A DNA stretch of 7,278 nt from an uncultured Clostridium sp. (GTDB taxonomy: Bacteria; Bacillota; Clostridia; Clostridiales; Clostridiaceae): assembly GCA_900540255.1 (NCBI GenBank), contig UQFE01000064.1, forward strand, positions 1 to 7,278, given 5' to 3'. The translations under genes were made by a program, and so were the position numbers. A model generated the notes under the pieces. The model saw nothing but the letters and a program-made list of their open reading frames with translations, had not been told where the DNA came from and did no database searches. Within the stretch, counting starts at the first letter, position 1. Each line of letters starts with the position of its first letter. Below, piece after piece: positions 1 through 6,365 of the stretch.

Positions 1-110
1 TTTATTTTTTAAAACAATATATTGTGTATAAAAGTTTTAGTGCGACAGCCCCATTTATTCCTATAAATCCACTTATTAAGTAATTCCTTATTATATTTTT
101 CAAAAAAAGC

Positions 111-139
111 TTTACATTAAATTTAGATTATGTTATTAT
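111..139 (+). promoter_or_regulatory. Probable ptsG promoter (sigma-A type)
   Basis: A TTTACA -35 box at 111-116 and a TATTAT -10 box at 134-139 are separated by exactly 17 nt. A TG dinucleotide at 131-132 gives an extended -10 (TGnTATTAT). Transcription would start near 146, just upstream of the antiterminator element, giving a leader of about 205 nt before the ptsG start codon. The boxes are read directly; promoter activity is inferred. Confidence 0.65.
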
Positions 140-155
140 ATGTAATGTAATCTAA
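112..155. repeat. Two overlapping perfect dyads over the ptsG promoter
   Basis: TTACATTA (112-119) is matched by its reverse complement TAATGTAA (143-150). TTAGATTA (123-130) is matched by TAATCTAA (148-155). Both 8-bp arm pairs are perfect. They straddle the -10 box and the predicted start site, where a repressor or activator could bind. In such AT-rich DNA some dyads arise by chance, so an operator role is only a possibility. Confidence 0.35.
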
Positions 156-160
156 TAATT

Positions 161-194
161 AGTGTGTTACTGGTAATGCAGGCAAGGCTTAAAT
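161..194 (+). promoter_or_regulatory. Ribonucleic antiterminator (RAT) for a GlcT/LicT-type regulator
   Basis: The leader carries the conserved RAT landmarks: TGTTACTG, a short apical loop, then GCAGGCAAGGC followed by TTAAAT. The CTG at 170-172 can pair with CAG at 179-181. This closely resembles the known BglG/SacY/LicT/GlcT antiterminator consensus (GGATTGTTACTG...CAGGCAAAACC). The 3' part overlaps the first arm of the terminator at 184-265, so protein-stabilised RAT folding would exclude the terminator. GlcT-type control of ptsG is known in Bacillus; the protein acting here is encoded outside the window. Confidence 0.85.
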
Positions 195-270
195 ATGTAT
201 AAATTGTTGTTTATTCCAAAATGATACTTAGGGATAATTATATAATTTATAGATATTTGAGCCTTTTTTT
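184..270 (+). terminator. Leader (conditional) terminator upstream of ptsG
   Basis: AAGGCTTAAATAT (184-196) pairs with ATATTTGAGCCTT (253-265), with a single G-U wobble, and the second arm runs into seven T residues (264-270). The stem extends inward: TATAAATT (198-205) pairs with AATTTATA (244-251), and TTATTCC (211-217) with GGGATAA (231-237). The base of the hairpin overlaps the RAT, the standard architecture of an antitermination switch. Without active antiterminator, transcription should stop about 85 nt before ptsG. Confidence 0.85.
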
Positions 271-353
271 ATTGTTTAATTACAATATTCTATCAAGCTC
301 ATGCTATTATGTTTATTTAATTTAAAATATAAATTCTAGGAGGAATAATCACA

Positions 354-2033
354 ATGATGCAATTTTTACAAAGAATTGGTAAAGCTATAATGCTTCCAAT
401 TGCTGCCCTTCCAATTGCAGGTATATTACTTGGTATCGGTGGTGCTTTCTTAGGTATCGCAACTTTACAAGATGCCCCTGCAATCTATAAAGGATTAATT
501 AGTTTTGTTAACATTCCTGCAGTTACTGCTGTATTAACAGTTATGAAAAATGTAGGAGATATCGTATTTGGTAACTTACCAATATTATTTGCTGTTGGTG
601 TTGCTGTTGGTTTAGCAAAAAAAGATAAAGGTACTGCTGCTTTAGCATCTGTATTTGGATTCTTTGTAATGAACCAAGTTATATCTACACTTTTATCTTT
701 AGGTGTTACTCAATTAGGAGTTGTTACTCCTGATTCAGTTGGTAATTACGGTTCATATGTTACTACTAATGTTGGTATATTTACATTAAATATGTCAGTA
801 TTTGGTGGTATAATTACTGGTTTAATAACAGCTTTATTACACAATAAATTCCATACTATTCAATTACCAGCTATTATAGGATTCTTCTCTGGATCAAGAT
901 TTGTTCCTATAGTTACTGCTGTTACTATGGCATTTGTTGGTGCTATATTAGCATTTGTATGGCCAGTTGTTCAAGATGGTATTAGTGTATTATCTACTTT
1001 AGTTAAAAATGCTGGTGCAATTGGTACATTCTTCTACGGATTAATTGAAAGAGCCTTAATACCATTTGGATTACATCACGTATTCTATACTCCATTCTGG
1101 TATAGTTCATTAGTTGAAGGTAATGTTTTAGTTAATGGTGCTGTTCAAACTGTTGCTGGTGCAAATACTGCTTACTTCGTTCAATTATCAAGTATGTCAA
1201 GCTTAGTTGGTGCTTCTGCTTCAACTATGAGCGATGTAATTAGTGGAACTACTAGATTTATGGCTGGTAAATTCCCATTCATGATGTTTGGTCTTCCTGG
1301 TGCTGCATTTGCTATGTACAAAGCTGCTAAGCCAAACAAGAAACAAGTTGTTGGTTCATTATTAGCTACAGCTGCATTAACGTCATTCTTAACTGGTATA
1401 ACTGAACCATTAGAATTTACATTCTTATTCGTTGCTCCAGCTTTATATGCTGTACACTGTGTATTTTCAGGTTTAGCATTCTTCTTAATGGATATATTAA
1501 ATGTATTCATAGGTATGACATTCTCTGGTGGTGTAATTGACTATGCATTATTTGGTTTACTTCCAGCTGGTGCTGGTGTTCCAACTAACTGGTATTGGGT
1601 TTTAGCTGTTGGTGCTGTATATGCAGTATTATATTATGTAGTATTCTACTTCTTAATTACTAAGTTAAACTTAAAAACTCCAGGTAGAGAAGAGGATAAC
1701 GAAGAAACTAAATTATTCACAAAAGCTGATTACCAAAAAGGTAAAGGTGCTGCTGCTGAAGCTGCTCCAACAAAAACTTCTGCTAAGGGTGAAATAGCTG
1801 AAAAAGCTCCTTTAGTATTAGCTGCTTTAGGTGGAGAAGCAAACATAATATCTGTTGATGCTTGTATTACAAGATTAAGAGTTGAAGTTAAAGATAAGGC
1901 AAATGTTGATAAGGATCAATTAAAATCTCTAGGAGCTGCTGGTGTTGTCGAAGTTGGAAACGGAATTCAAGCAATATTTGGCGCAAAAGCTGATGCTTAT
2001 AAAAATGCTATTAACGAAATTCTTGGTGAATAA
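354..2033 (+). CDS. ptsG: PTS glucose-type transporter, EIICB subunit
   Basis: Membrane sugar permease of the phosphoenolpyruvate phosphotransferase system. It imports and phosphorylates a hexose, most likely glucose. The 559-aa protein begins with a hydrophobic, multi-spanning EIIC domain (about residues 1-435). This carries the glucose-family signatures LIERALIPFGLHHVFYTPFW (about 229-249) and GITEPLEF (348-355). A charged, alanine-rich linker (about 440-480) leads to an EIIB domain with DACITRLRV, in which Cys504 is the expected phosphorylated residue. No EIIA domain follows, so a separate EIIA must supply phosphate. The start is set by AGGAGG at 338-343, 10 nt upstream; a second ATG at codon 2 is a less well spaced alternative. 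The leader RAT/terminator predicts sugar-responsive antitermination. The PFGLHHVFYTPFWY block favours PtsG over NagE, but glucosamine or another hexose cannot be excluded. Confidence 0.88.
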   Translation: MMQFLQRIGKAIMLPIAALPIAGILLGIGGAFLGIATLQDAPAIYKGLISFVNIPAVTAVLTVMKNVGDIVFGNLPILFAVGVAVGLAKKDKGTAALASVFGFFVMNQVISTLLSLGVTQLGVVTPDSVGNYGSYVTTNVGIFTLNMSVFGGIITGLITALLHNKFHTIQLPAIIGFFSGSRFVPIVTAVTMAFVGAILAFVWPVVQDGISVLSTLVKNAGAIGTFFYGLIERALIPFGLHHVFYTPFWYSSLVEGNVLVNGAVQTVAGANTAYFVQLSSMSSLVGASASTMSDVISGTTRFMAGKFPFMMFGLPGAAFAMYKAAKPNKKQVVGSLLATAALTSFLTGITEPLEFTFLFVAPALYAVHCVFSGLAFFLMDILNVFIGMTFSGGVIDYALFGLLPAGAGVPTNWYWVLAVGAVYAVLYYVVFYFLITKLNLKTPGREEDNEETKLFTKADYQKGKGAAAEAAPTKTSAKGEIAEKAPLVLAALGGEANIISVDACITRLRVEVKDKANVDKDQLKSLGAAGVVEVGNGIQAIFGAKADAYKNAINEILGE

Positions 2034-2078
2034 TAATAAATTAATCAATAATTTAAGTGTGTTTTAAAATATTAGGAC

Positions 2079-2106
2079 AAAAAAAGTGGCTTATGCCACT
2101 TTTTTT
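2079..2106. terminator. Bidirectional terminator between ptsG and cfa
   Basis: AAAAAAAGTGGC and GCCACTTTTTTT form a perfect 12-bp inverted repeat around a TTAT loop. A U-tract is produced on either strand, so one hairpin can end both the plus-strand ptsG transcript (stop 45 nt upstream) and the convergent minus-strand cfa transcript (stop codon begins 3 nt away). Confidence 0.92.
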
Positions 2107-2109
2107 ATA

Positions 2110-3288
2110 TTATTTATACATATAACTCCTAGTCATAGGTAAATTATTATTAACACCTTTTACAAATAATATCTGATGTAAATCTATAACTCCATTATTA
2201 AATGAAGCTGCACATGAATATAAATACATTCTCCACATTCTTATAAATTCATCATCAAACATAGCTTTAATTTTATCTATATTATTATCAAAATTTTTAG
2301 CCCACATTAATAAGGTCTTTTTATAATGTAATCTTAAACTTTCCACATCTAAAATATGATATTTATATTCTGATGAAATACTTATAATTTCTCTTAAACT
2401 TGGTATAACTCCCCCAGGAAATATATATTTTTTAATCCATGCATCACCTTCTGATTCTTTAAGCCCACTAATATAATGAAGCAAAAATAATCCACTTTCT
2501 TTTAAAACAACATTTACATTTTTAAAAAATAAATCATAATTAGGTCTTCCTACATGTTCTATCATCCCAACGCTAACTATTCTATCAAATGATAATTTGC
2601 TATTTTCTAATTCTCTATAATCCATTAGCTTTACATCTAAGTATTCTTGAAGACTTTCTTTTTCTATTCTTTCTTTAAATGCCTTATATTGTTCTTCACT
2701 TAATGTAATTCCTAATCCTCTTATTTTATAAATTTTTGCTGCTTCAATAAGTAACCCTCCCCATCCACATCCAATATCAAGTAATGATAATCCTTCAGAT
2801 AGATTTAATTTCCTTAAAATATAATGAATTTTATTCATTTGAGCATCATATAAGGAATCATCATTATTTTTAAAATATGCACAAGAATAGCTTAATGTAT
2901 CATCTAACCATATCTTATAAAAATCATTTCCTATATCATAATGTGATGAAACTTCTTCTTTTTGCTTTTTCTTAGATGTTGCTCCTCCAAATATCTTTGT
3001 TAATGCTCCAAAATTAGTTGAAAACTCATCAATGCATTTAAGTAATTCATCAAATACAACAAATAAATCTCCTTCTATTTCTATATCTCCTCTCATATAA
3101 GCTTCTCCAAATGATAATGAGGTACTTGTTAACATATCCTTTTTTCTTAATGGTTTATGTAAAATAATATTAAATCTTACTTCTTCATTCCCTACCTTAA
3201 AATCTTCTCCATCCCAAAATCTTATATTAAAGCAAACCCCCTTGAATTTATTTAAAAATGTTTTTAAAAAGTTCTTTTCTAAATCCAT
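2110..3288 (-). CDS. cfa: Cyclopropane-fatty-acyl-phospholipid synthase
   Basis: SAM-dependent methyltransferase that adds a methylene bridge across cis double bonds of acyl chains already in membrane phospholipids, acting at the inner membrane face. At 392 aa it is close to E. coli Cfa (382 aa). An N-terminal domain (about 1-105) precedes the catalytic domain, which has SSHYDIGNDFYKIWLDDTLSYSCAYF at 114-139, the SAM-binding LDIGCGWGG (170-178), and MIEHVGRPN (242-250). Residues matching the bicarbonate-binding and active-site set of E. coli Cfa seem present: Cys136, Glu244, His271 and Tyr322. AGGAG at 3296-3300 sits 7 nt before the ATG. It lies downstream of the radical SAM gene on the same strand, but a strong terminator intervenes, so it is probably transcribed separately. 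It ends on the shared bidirectional terminator. Confidence 0.93.
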   Translation of the reverse strand: MDLEKNFLKTFLNKFKGVCFNIRFWDGEDFKVGNEEVRFNIILHKPLRKKDMLTSTSLSFGEAYMRGDIEIEGDLFVVFDELLKCIDEFSTNFGALTKIFGGATSKKKQKEEVSSHYDIGNDFYKIWLDDTLSYSCAYFKNNDDSLYDAQMNKIHYILRKLNLSEGLSLLDIGCGWGGLLIEAAKIYKIRGLGITLSEEQYKAFKERIEKESLQEYLDVKLMDYRELENSKLSFDRIVSVGMIEHVGRPNYDLFFKNVNVVLKESGLFLLHYISGLKESEGDAWIKKYIFPGGVIPSLREIISISSEYKYHILDVESLRLHYKKTLLMWAKNFDNNIDKIKAMFDDEFIRMWRMYLYSCAASFNNGVIDLHQILFVKGVNNNLPMTRSYMYK

Positions 3289-3326
3289 AAATAAACTCCT
3301 ATTCTTTTATTTTATTTAATAATTAA

Positions 3327-3383
3327 ACTTTGCTGCTTATTTAATTCTTATGGCGCTATGATTATACTAATAAACAGCAAAGT
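3327..3383 (-). promoter_or_regulatory. cfa upstream region with 9-bp inverted repeat and TATAAT
   Basis: On the minus strand ACTTTGCTG (3375-3383) and CAGCAAAGT (3327-3335) form a perfect 9-bp inverted repeat with a 39-nt spacer. A perfect TATAAT (3361-3366) lies between the arms, with no good -35 box at 16-18 nt. The repeat brackets the likely -10 and start site, suggesting either an operator pair or activator-dependent transcription of cfa. Sequence is read directly; function is inferred. Confidence 0.4.
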
Positions 3384-3439
3384 ATAGCCTATAATAAGCC
3401 CCTTATTTAAAATTATTCCATTTATTATAATTTTTATTC

Positions 3440-3480
3440 AATAAAATAAGCAGTAAGTTTTCCCTACCGCTTATTTTATT
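3440..3480 (-). terminator. Terminator of the mntP-like/radical SAM operon
   Basis: AATAAAATAAGC (3440-3451) is perfectly complementary to GCTTATTTTATT (3469-3480). Partial pairing continues inward (GGTA with TTAC type pairs) around a short loop. The stem starts 4 nt past the radical SAM stop codon, and its 3' arm on the minus strand ends in a U-rich stretch. A long stem of this kind should separate the operon from cfa. Confidence 0.8.
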
Positions 3481-3484
3481 CTAT

Positions 3485-4897
3485 TTAATTTTTTATTAAA
3501 CAATCCTCTTTTTCCCTTTTTATTCTTTCCTTTTCTTCTTTGGCTTTTCTCTTATTTTCCATATTTTCTTCCCATAATGTTTCTGCTCTCTTAGCCCAAG
3601 TTAATCCATAATTTATAGTTTTATTACATAAGTCATCTACATTTTCAGGATCTATAAACTCAGTAGACTTAGCTTCTGAATTCTTAACCATTTCTGCTAT
3701 CTTAGGAGCATTATCTAATATTGGACATGGCCTAAATTGATTTTTATTAAATGGTTGATTCTTTTGATATTCAATAAATAATGGTTGACCCAAAGCTTCA
3801 ATTAAAGAAACATCCTTTATATTTGCATTTGAATAATGACAAAATACACAAGGTTCTACGTCACCATTTGCATTTATATGACAATATCTTCTTCCACCTG
3901 CAACACATCCTCCAACATATTCTGCATCATGCCAAAAATCCATATTAAATATTGATTTAGTGTTACGCCATGCTCTAATTGTTCTATATAACTTTTCTCT
4001 TTGATCTGGATTTGCCATTAATGAAGTATCTGTCTTACATCCTATTGGCATAAATGTAAAGTACCAAGAGAAATAAGCTCCCTTATCTATCATTAAATCA
4101 ATAAATTTTTCTGAAAGAACACTATCACAATTTGCTGTTGTAAAGCAAGTTGAGAATCCAAATGGTATTTTATTAGATTTCATAAGATCCATAGCTCTCA
4201 TTATATCATTCCAAGAACCTTCTCCTCTTCTTCCATCTGTAGCATCTCCAAATCCCTCAACACTAATTGTTGGTACTAAATTACCAACTTCAATTAAATC
4301 ATCACAGAACTGTTTATCTATTAAAGTACCATTTGTAAAGAACATAAATACACAATCATTATGTTTTTTAGCAAGCTTTAATATATCTTTTTTCCTTACC
4401 AATGGTTCCCCACCAGTCATTATATAAAAGTATATTCCTAACTCTTTTCCTTCTGTAAACAACTTGTCTAATTGTTCATAACTTAAATTTAATGCCTTAT
4501 TATAATCTGCAGCCCAACATCCAATACAATGTTTATTACAAGCTGTTGTTGGATCTACTAATATTGTAAATGGTATTTCATGACCATACTTTTCTTTATT
4601 TTTTTGTATTTCAGCCCAACCCCTAATTGATGCATTTAATAAAAAATTTGTAAATACTGTTTGAACTATTTTTGGATGTACATTATTGATTATGTTACAC
4701 ATTAACTGAGTCCAGTTATTATTAGGATCTCTTAAGTATTCTTCAATCATATCATATTGATCTACATATATATTTTCTGTATCAAATTTTCTTACCCATT
4801 CCATTATCTTAGGTAAATTTTTTTGAGGATCTTTCTTCAAATACCCCAAAACTTGTTTTAATGCAAATTGTTGAATCTTATACTTTGGACTTAACAT
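3485..4897 (-). CDS. Radical SAM protein with SPASM-like C-terminal domain
   Basis: Iron-sulfur enzyme expected to cleave S-adenosylmethionine to a 5'-deoxyadenosyl radical; its substrate is not known to me. The 470-aa protein has a helical N-terminal region (about 1-105). The radical SAM core follows, with CNKHCIGC supplying the CX3CX2C cluster ligands (Cys120, Cys124, Cys127), and GGEP at 162-165 for SAM binding. The C-terminal half has Cys331, Cys339, NGDVEPCVFC (Cys350, Cys353) and RPCP (Cys391), consistent with an auxiliary-cluster SPASM or twitch domain. The last 25 residues are a Lys/Glu-rich helical tail. There is no signal peptide. The start has GGGGAG at 4908-4913, 10 nt upstream. 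The gap to the upstream MntP-like gene is 17 nt, so the two form an operon. SPASM proteins often mature peptides, but no precursor peptide gene is visible; cfa next door suggests lipid modification instead (inference). Confidence 0.85.
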   Translation of the reverse strand: MLSPKYKIQQFALKQVLGYLKKDPQKNLPKIMEWVRKFDTENIYVDQYDMIEEYLRDPNNNWTQLMCNIINNVHPKIVQTVFTNFLLNASIRGWAEIQKNKEKYGHEIPFTILVDPTTACNKHCIGCWAADYNKALNLSYEQLDKLFTEGKELGIYFYIMTGGEPLVRKKDILKLAKKHNDCVFMFFTNGTLIDKQFCDDLIEVGNLVPTISVEGFGDATDGRRGEGSWNDIMRAMDLMKSNKIPFGFSTCFTTANCDSVLSEKFIDLMIDKGAYFSWYFTFMPIGCKTDTSLMANPDQREKLYRTIRAWRNTKSIFNMDFWHDAEYVGGCVAGGRRYCHINANGDVEPCVFCHYSNANIKDVSLIEALGQPLFIEYQKNQPFNKNQFRPCPILDNAPKIAEMVKNSEAKSTEFIDPENVDDLCNKTINYGLTWAKRAETLWEENMENKRKAKEEKERIKREKEDCLIKN

Positions 4898-4914
4898 TTA
4901 AATATCTCTCCCCT

Positions 4915-5496
4915 TCATATAATATTAAAATAATTATATATAATCTTTATGCCAATAGTTAAAAGAATGATTCCTCCACATATATCTATTTGTTTTTTGT
5001 ATTTGTTTCCCATACAGTATCCAACCCATAACCCATATGCAACTAATATGCTTGTAACAATAAATAAAACTATCATATTTGTTATAAGATTTGTTCTTAA
5101 TAATCCAAATCCAATACCTAAAATAAAGGTATCTATACTTGTTGCAAATGCTAATGCCATACTGTATTTATATCCAAAAAACTCTTGCCGTTTTTCTTCA
5201 TACTTATTAATTTTAAATGAGTTTTTTAAAAATTTTATACCTAAATAAATTAGTATGATTGCTGAAAACCATTGATTAATAGATATAATTTTTTCATTTT
5301 GTATATTTAACATAGGGTATATTGCAATAATCATTCCAGCAGCTAACATCAATGTTTGAATTAAACCAAATATGATTCCAACTAATGTAGCCGTTAGCTT
5401 ATTCAATTTTCCCTGTGTAGATCCCCTACATACTGCTATGGTGAATGCATCTAATGATAACCCTACTGAAACTATAATTATTTCCCATAACCTCAT
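4915..5496 (-). CDS. MntP-family (DUF204) putative manganese efflux protein
   Basis: Integral membrane protein of 193 aa with about six hydrophobic segments arranged as two similar halves, as in MntP. Each half carries the family motif: GLSLDAFTIAVCRG (12-25, Asp16) and ATSIDTFILGIGFG (118-131, Asp122). These match the paired aspartates of E. coli MntP (Asp16 and Asp118), a manganese exporter of similar length. The C-terminal GGIILLTIGIKIIYNYF resembles the MntP end. The usual FG-Q/E-xLMP segment reads FGLIQTLMLAAG here, lacking the proline, so it may be a divergent subfamily with another ion or role. The sporulation protein YtaF shares this fold and is an alternative. GAGGAGG upstream (about 5508-5514) supports the start. 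No yybP-ykoY manganese riboswitch is visible in the short upstream gap. It is the first gene of an operon with the radical SAM gene. Confidence 0.75.
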   Translation of the reverse strand: MRLWEIIIVSVGLSLDAFTIAVCRGSTQGKLNKLTATLVGIIFGLIQTLMLAAGMIIAIYPMLNIQNEKIISINQWFSAIILIYLGIKFLKNSFKINKYEEKRQEFFGYKYSMALAFATSIDTFILGIGFGLLRTNLITNMIVLFIVTSILVAYGLWVGYCMGNKYKKQIDICGGIILLTIGIKIIYNYFNII

Positions 5497-5534
5497 TCAT
5501 CCACTTCCCTCCTCATGCTTTTTATTTTAATACC

Positions 5535-5555
5535 ATATTCCACCTTTTGGAATAT
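5535..5555. repeat. Perfect 8-bp dyad upstream of the mntP-like gene
   Basis: ATATTCCA (5535-5542) and TGGAATAT (5548-5555) are perfect inverted arms around a 5-nt loop, about 40 nt upstream of the mntP-like start codon and 20 nt from its ribosome binding site. On the minus strand a TATATT (-10-like) abuts the arm, but I find no convincing -35. It could be an operator or a leader hairpin; there is no following U-tract, so it is not a terminator. Confidence 0.4.
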
Positions 5556-5645
5556 ATAATTTATTTATTTTGTTTTAATAAATAAACAATTTTATTTTTT
5601 TGTAATTTTAAAAATACAAATTCATTAAATTGTATATTTTGAAAT

Positions 5646-5684
5646 AAAAAAACTCTAATATTCAATTTACATACTAGAGTTTTT
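5646..5684 (-). terminator. Terminator of the tetR gene
   Basis: AAAAACTCTA (5648-5657) pairs with TAGAGTTTTT (5675-5684) around a 17-nt loop, and the minus-strand transcript then continues through seven U residues (5646-5652). It lies 16 nt past the tetR stop codon. The A/T-flanked arms would also look terminator-like on the plus strand, but no plus-strand gene reads into it. Confidence 0.75.
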
Positions 5685-5700
5685 ATAATTTAAATTATTA

Positions 5701-6258
5701 TTAAGTTAAAGCATGTATTATATCATCTAATGAATTAGTTACTAAAATCTTATATTTATCTGCTAATTCTCTTGATGATATTTTTACTCCTTGTTCAATC
5801 CACCTTTTAATTATGAAAGTTAATCCCCTGGAATAATATTCTGCAATATCATTTACTGAAAACTTTTCTTTACTATTATTAATATCATATTGATTAAACA
5901 AATTCTTAAAAATTTTTATTAAATTATTATTTATAATTTCTTCAAAAGAATTTTGCCCTGTTATTTTTATTGCTTGTAAGTAAAATTTCTTATTGCTTTC
6001 TATTCTTGAAAACATATAATATATAGCTTCATATGGCATTTTATTCTCAATAAGCATTTTACTTCCCTTAAAGATATCATTATAAAAAATTTCTTCTAAA
6101 ACCTCATATTTATCTGCATAATGGTTGTAAAATGTTGGCCTAATAAGACCAGCATCATCAGTTATCATTTTAATTGTTATCTTATCAAAGTTATGCTTGA
6201 GTATTAACTTTTTAAAACTTTCCTGCAATGCTACATGCACATCTTTTTTATTGTTCAT
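5701..6258 (-). CDS. TetR/AcrR-family transcriptional regulator
   Basis: DNA-binding repressor-type protein of 185 aa, within the normal TetR size range. The N-terminal helix-turn-helix (about residues 8-52) includes LILKHNFDKITIKMITDDAG and LIRPTFYNHYADKYEVLEEIF, the classic TetR pattern with TFYNHYADK in the recognition-helix region. The C-terminal ligand or dimer domain, with ESNKKFYLQAIKITGQNSF (about 88-106), resembles the DhaS-type TetR C-terminal family found in Firmicutes. The ATG has only a weak, close ribosome binding site (AGGTGA). A strong promoter with a perfect 11-bp inverted repeat lies upstream, which suggests autoregulation. The regulated target is unclear: the mntP-like operon starts 205 nt downstream behind a terminator. 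The effector cannot be predicted from sequence. Confidence 0.85.
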   Translation of the reverse strand: MNNKKDVHVALQESFKKLILKHNFDKITIKMITDDAGLIRPTFYNHYADKYEVLEEIFYNDIFKGSKMLIENKMPYEAIYYMFSRIESNKKFYLQAIKITGQNSFEEIINNNLIKIFKNLFNQYDINNSKEKFSVNDIAEYYSRGLTFIIKRWIEQGVKISSRELADKYKILVTNSLDDIIHALT

Positions 6259-6335
6259 ATTTCACCTACAATTACTTTATATTAAATATATTAATCAAAA
6301 CCAAATTTTCCATTTATTGTATTTATGTAATAAAA

Positions 6336-6365
6336 ATTATACCATATTAGATAATGATTTAACAA
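6336..6365 (-). promoter_or_regulatory. tetR promoter with extended -10
   Basis: On the minus strand TTGTTA (6360-6365) and a perfect TATAAT (6336-6341) are 18 nt apart, and TGG just before TATAAT gives an extended -10 (TGnTATAAT). The predicted start is about 70 nt before the tetR ATG. This is the best promoter match in the window. Confidence 0.75.

Noticed and set aside
2..127. Minus-strand frame of about 40 codons ending at position 2, hydrophobic (ISGFIGINGAVALKLLY region)
   Set aside because: No ATG, GTG or ribosome binding site, it overlaps the ptsG promoter, and I do not recognise the family. It could be the tail of a small membrane protein but cannot be supported.
1181..1510. 109-codon minus-strand reading frame inside ptsG
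   Set aside because: It lies wholly within the strongly supported EIICB coding sequence, has no family features and no ribosome binding site; it is an antisense shadow.
4949..5248. 99-codon plus-strand reading frame inside the mntP-like gene
   Set aside because: Antisense shadow of a conserved membrane protein; the Pro/Ile/Asn-rich composition reflects the opposite strand.
5497..5645. Manganese (yybP-ykoY) riboswitch upstream of the mntP-like gene
   Set aside because: The space between the tetR terminator and the gene is short and AT-only in character, without the conserved riboswitch cores; only a simple dyad is seen.
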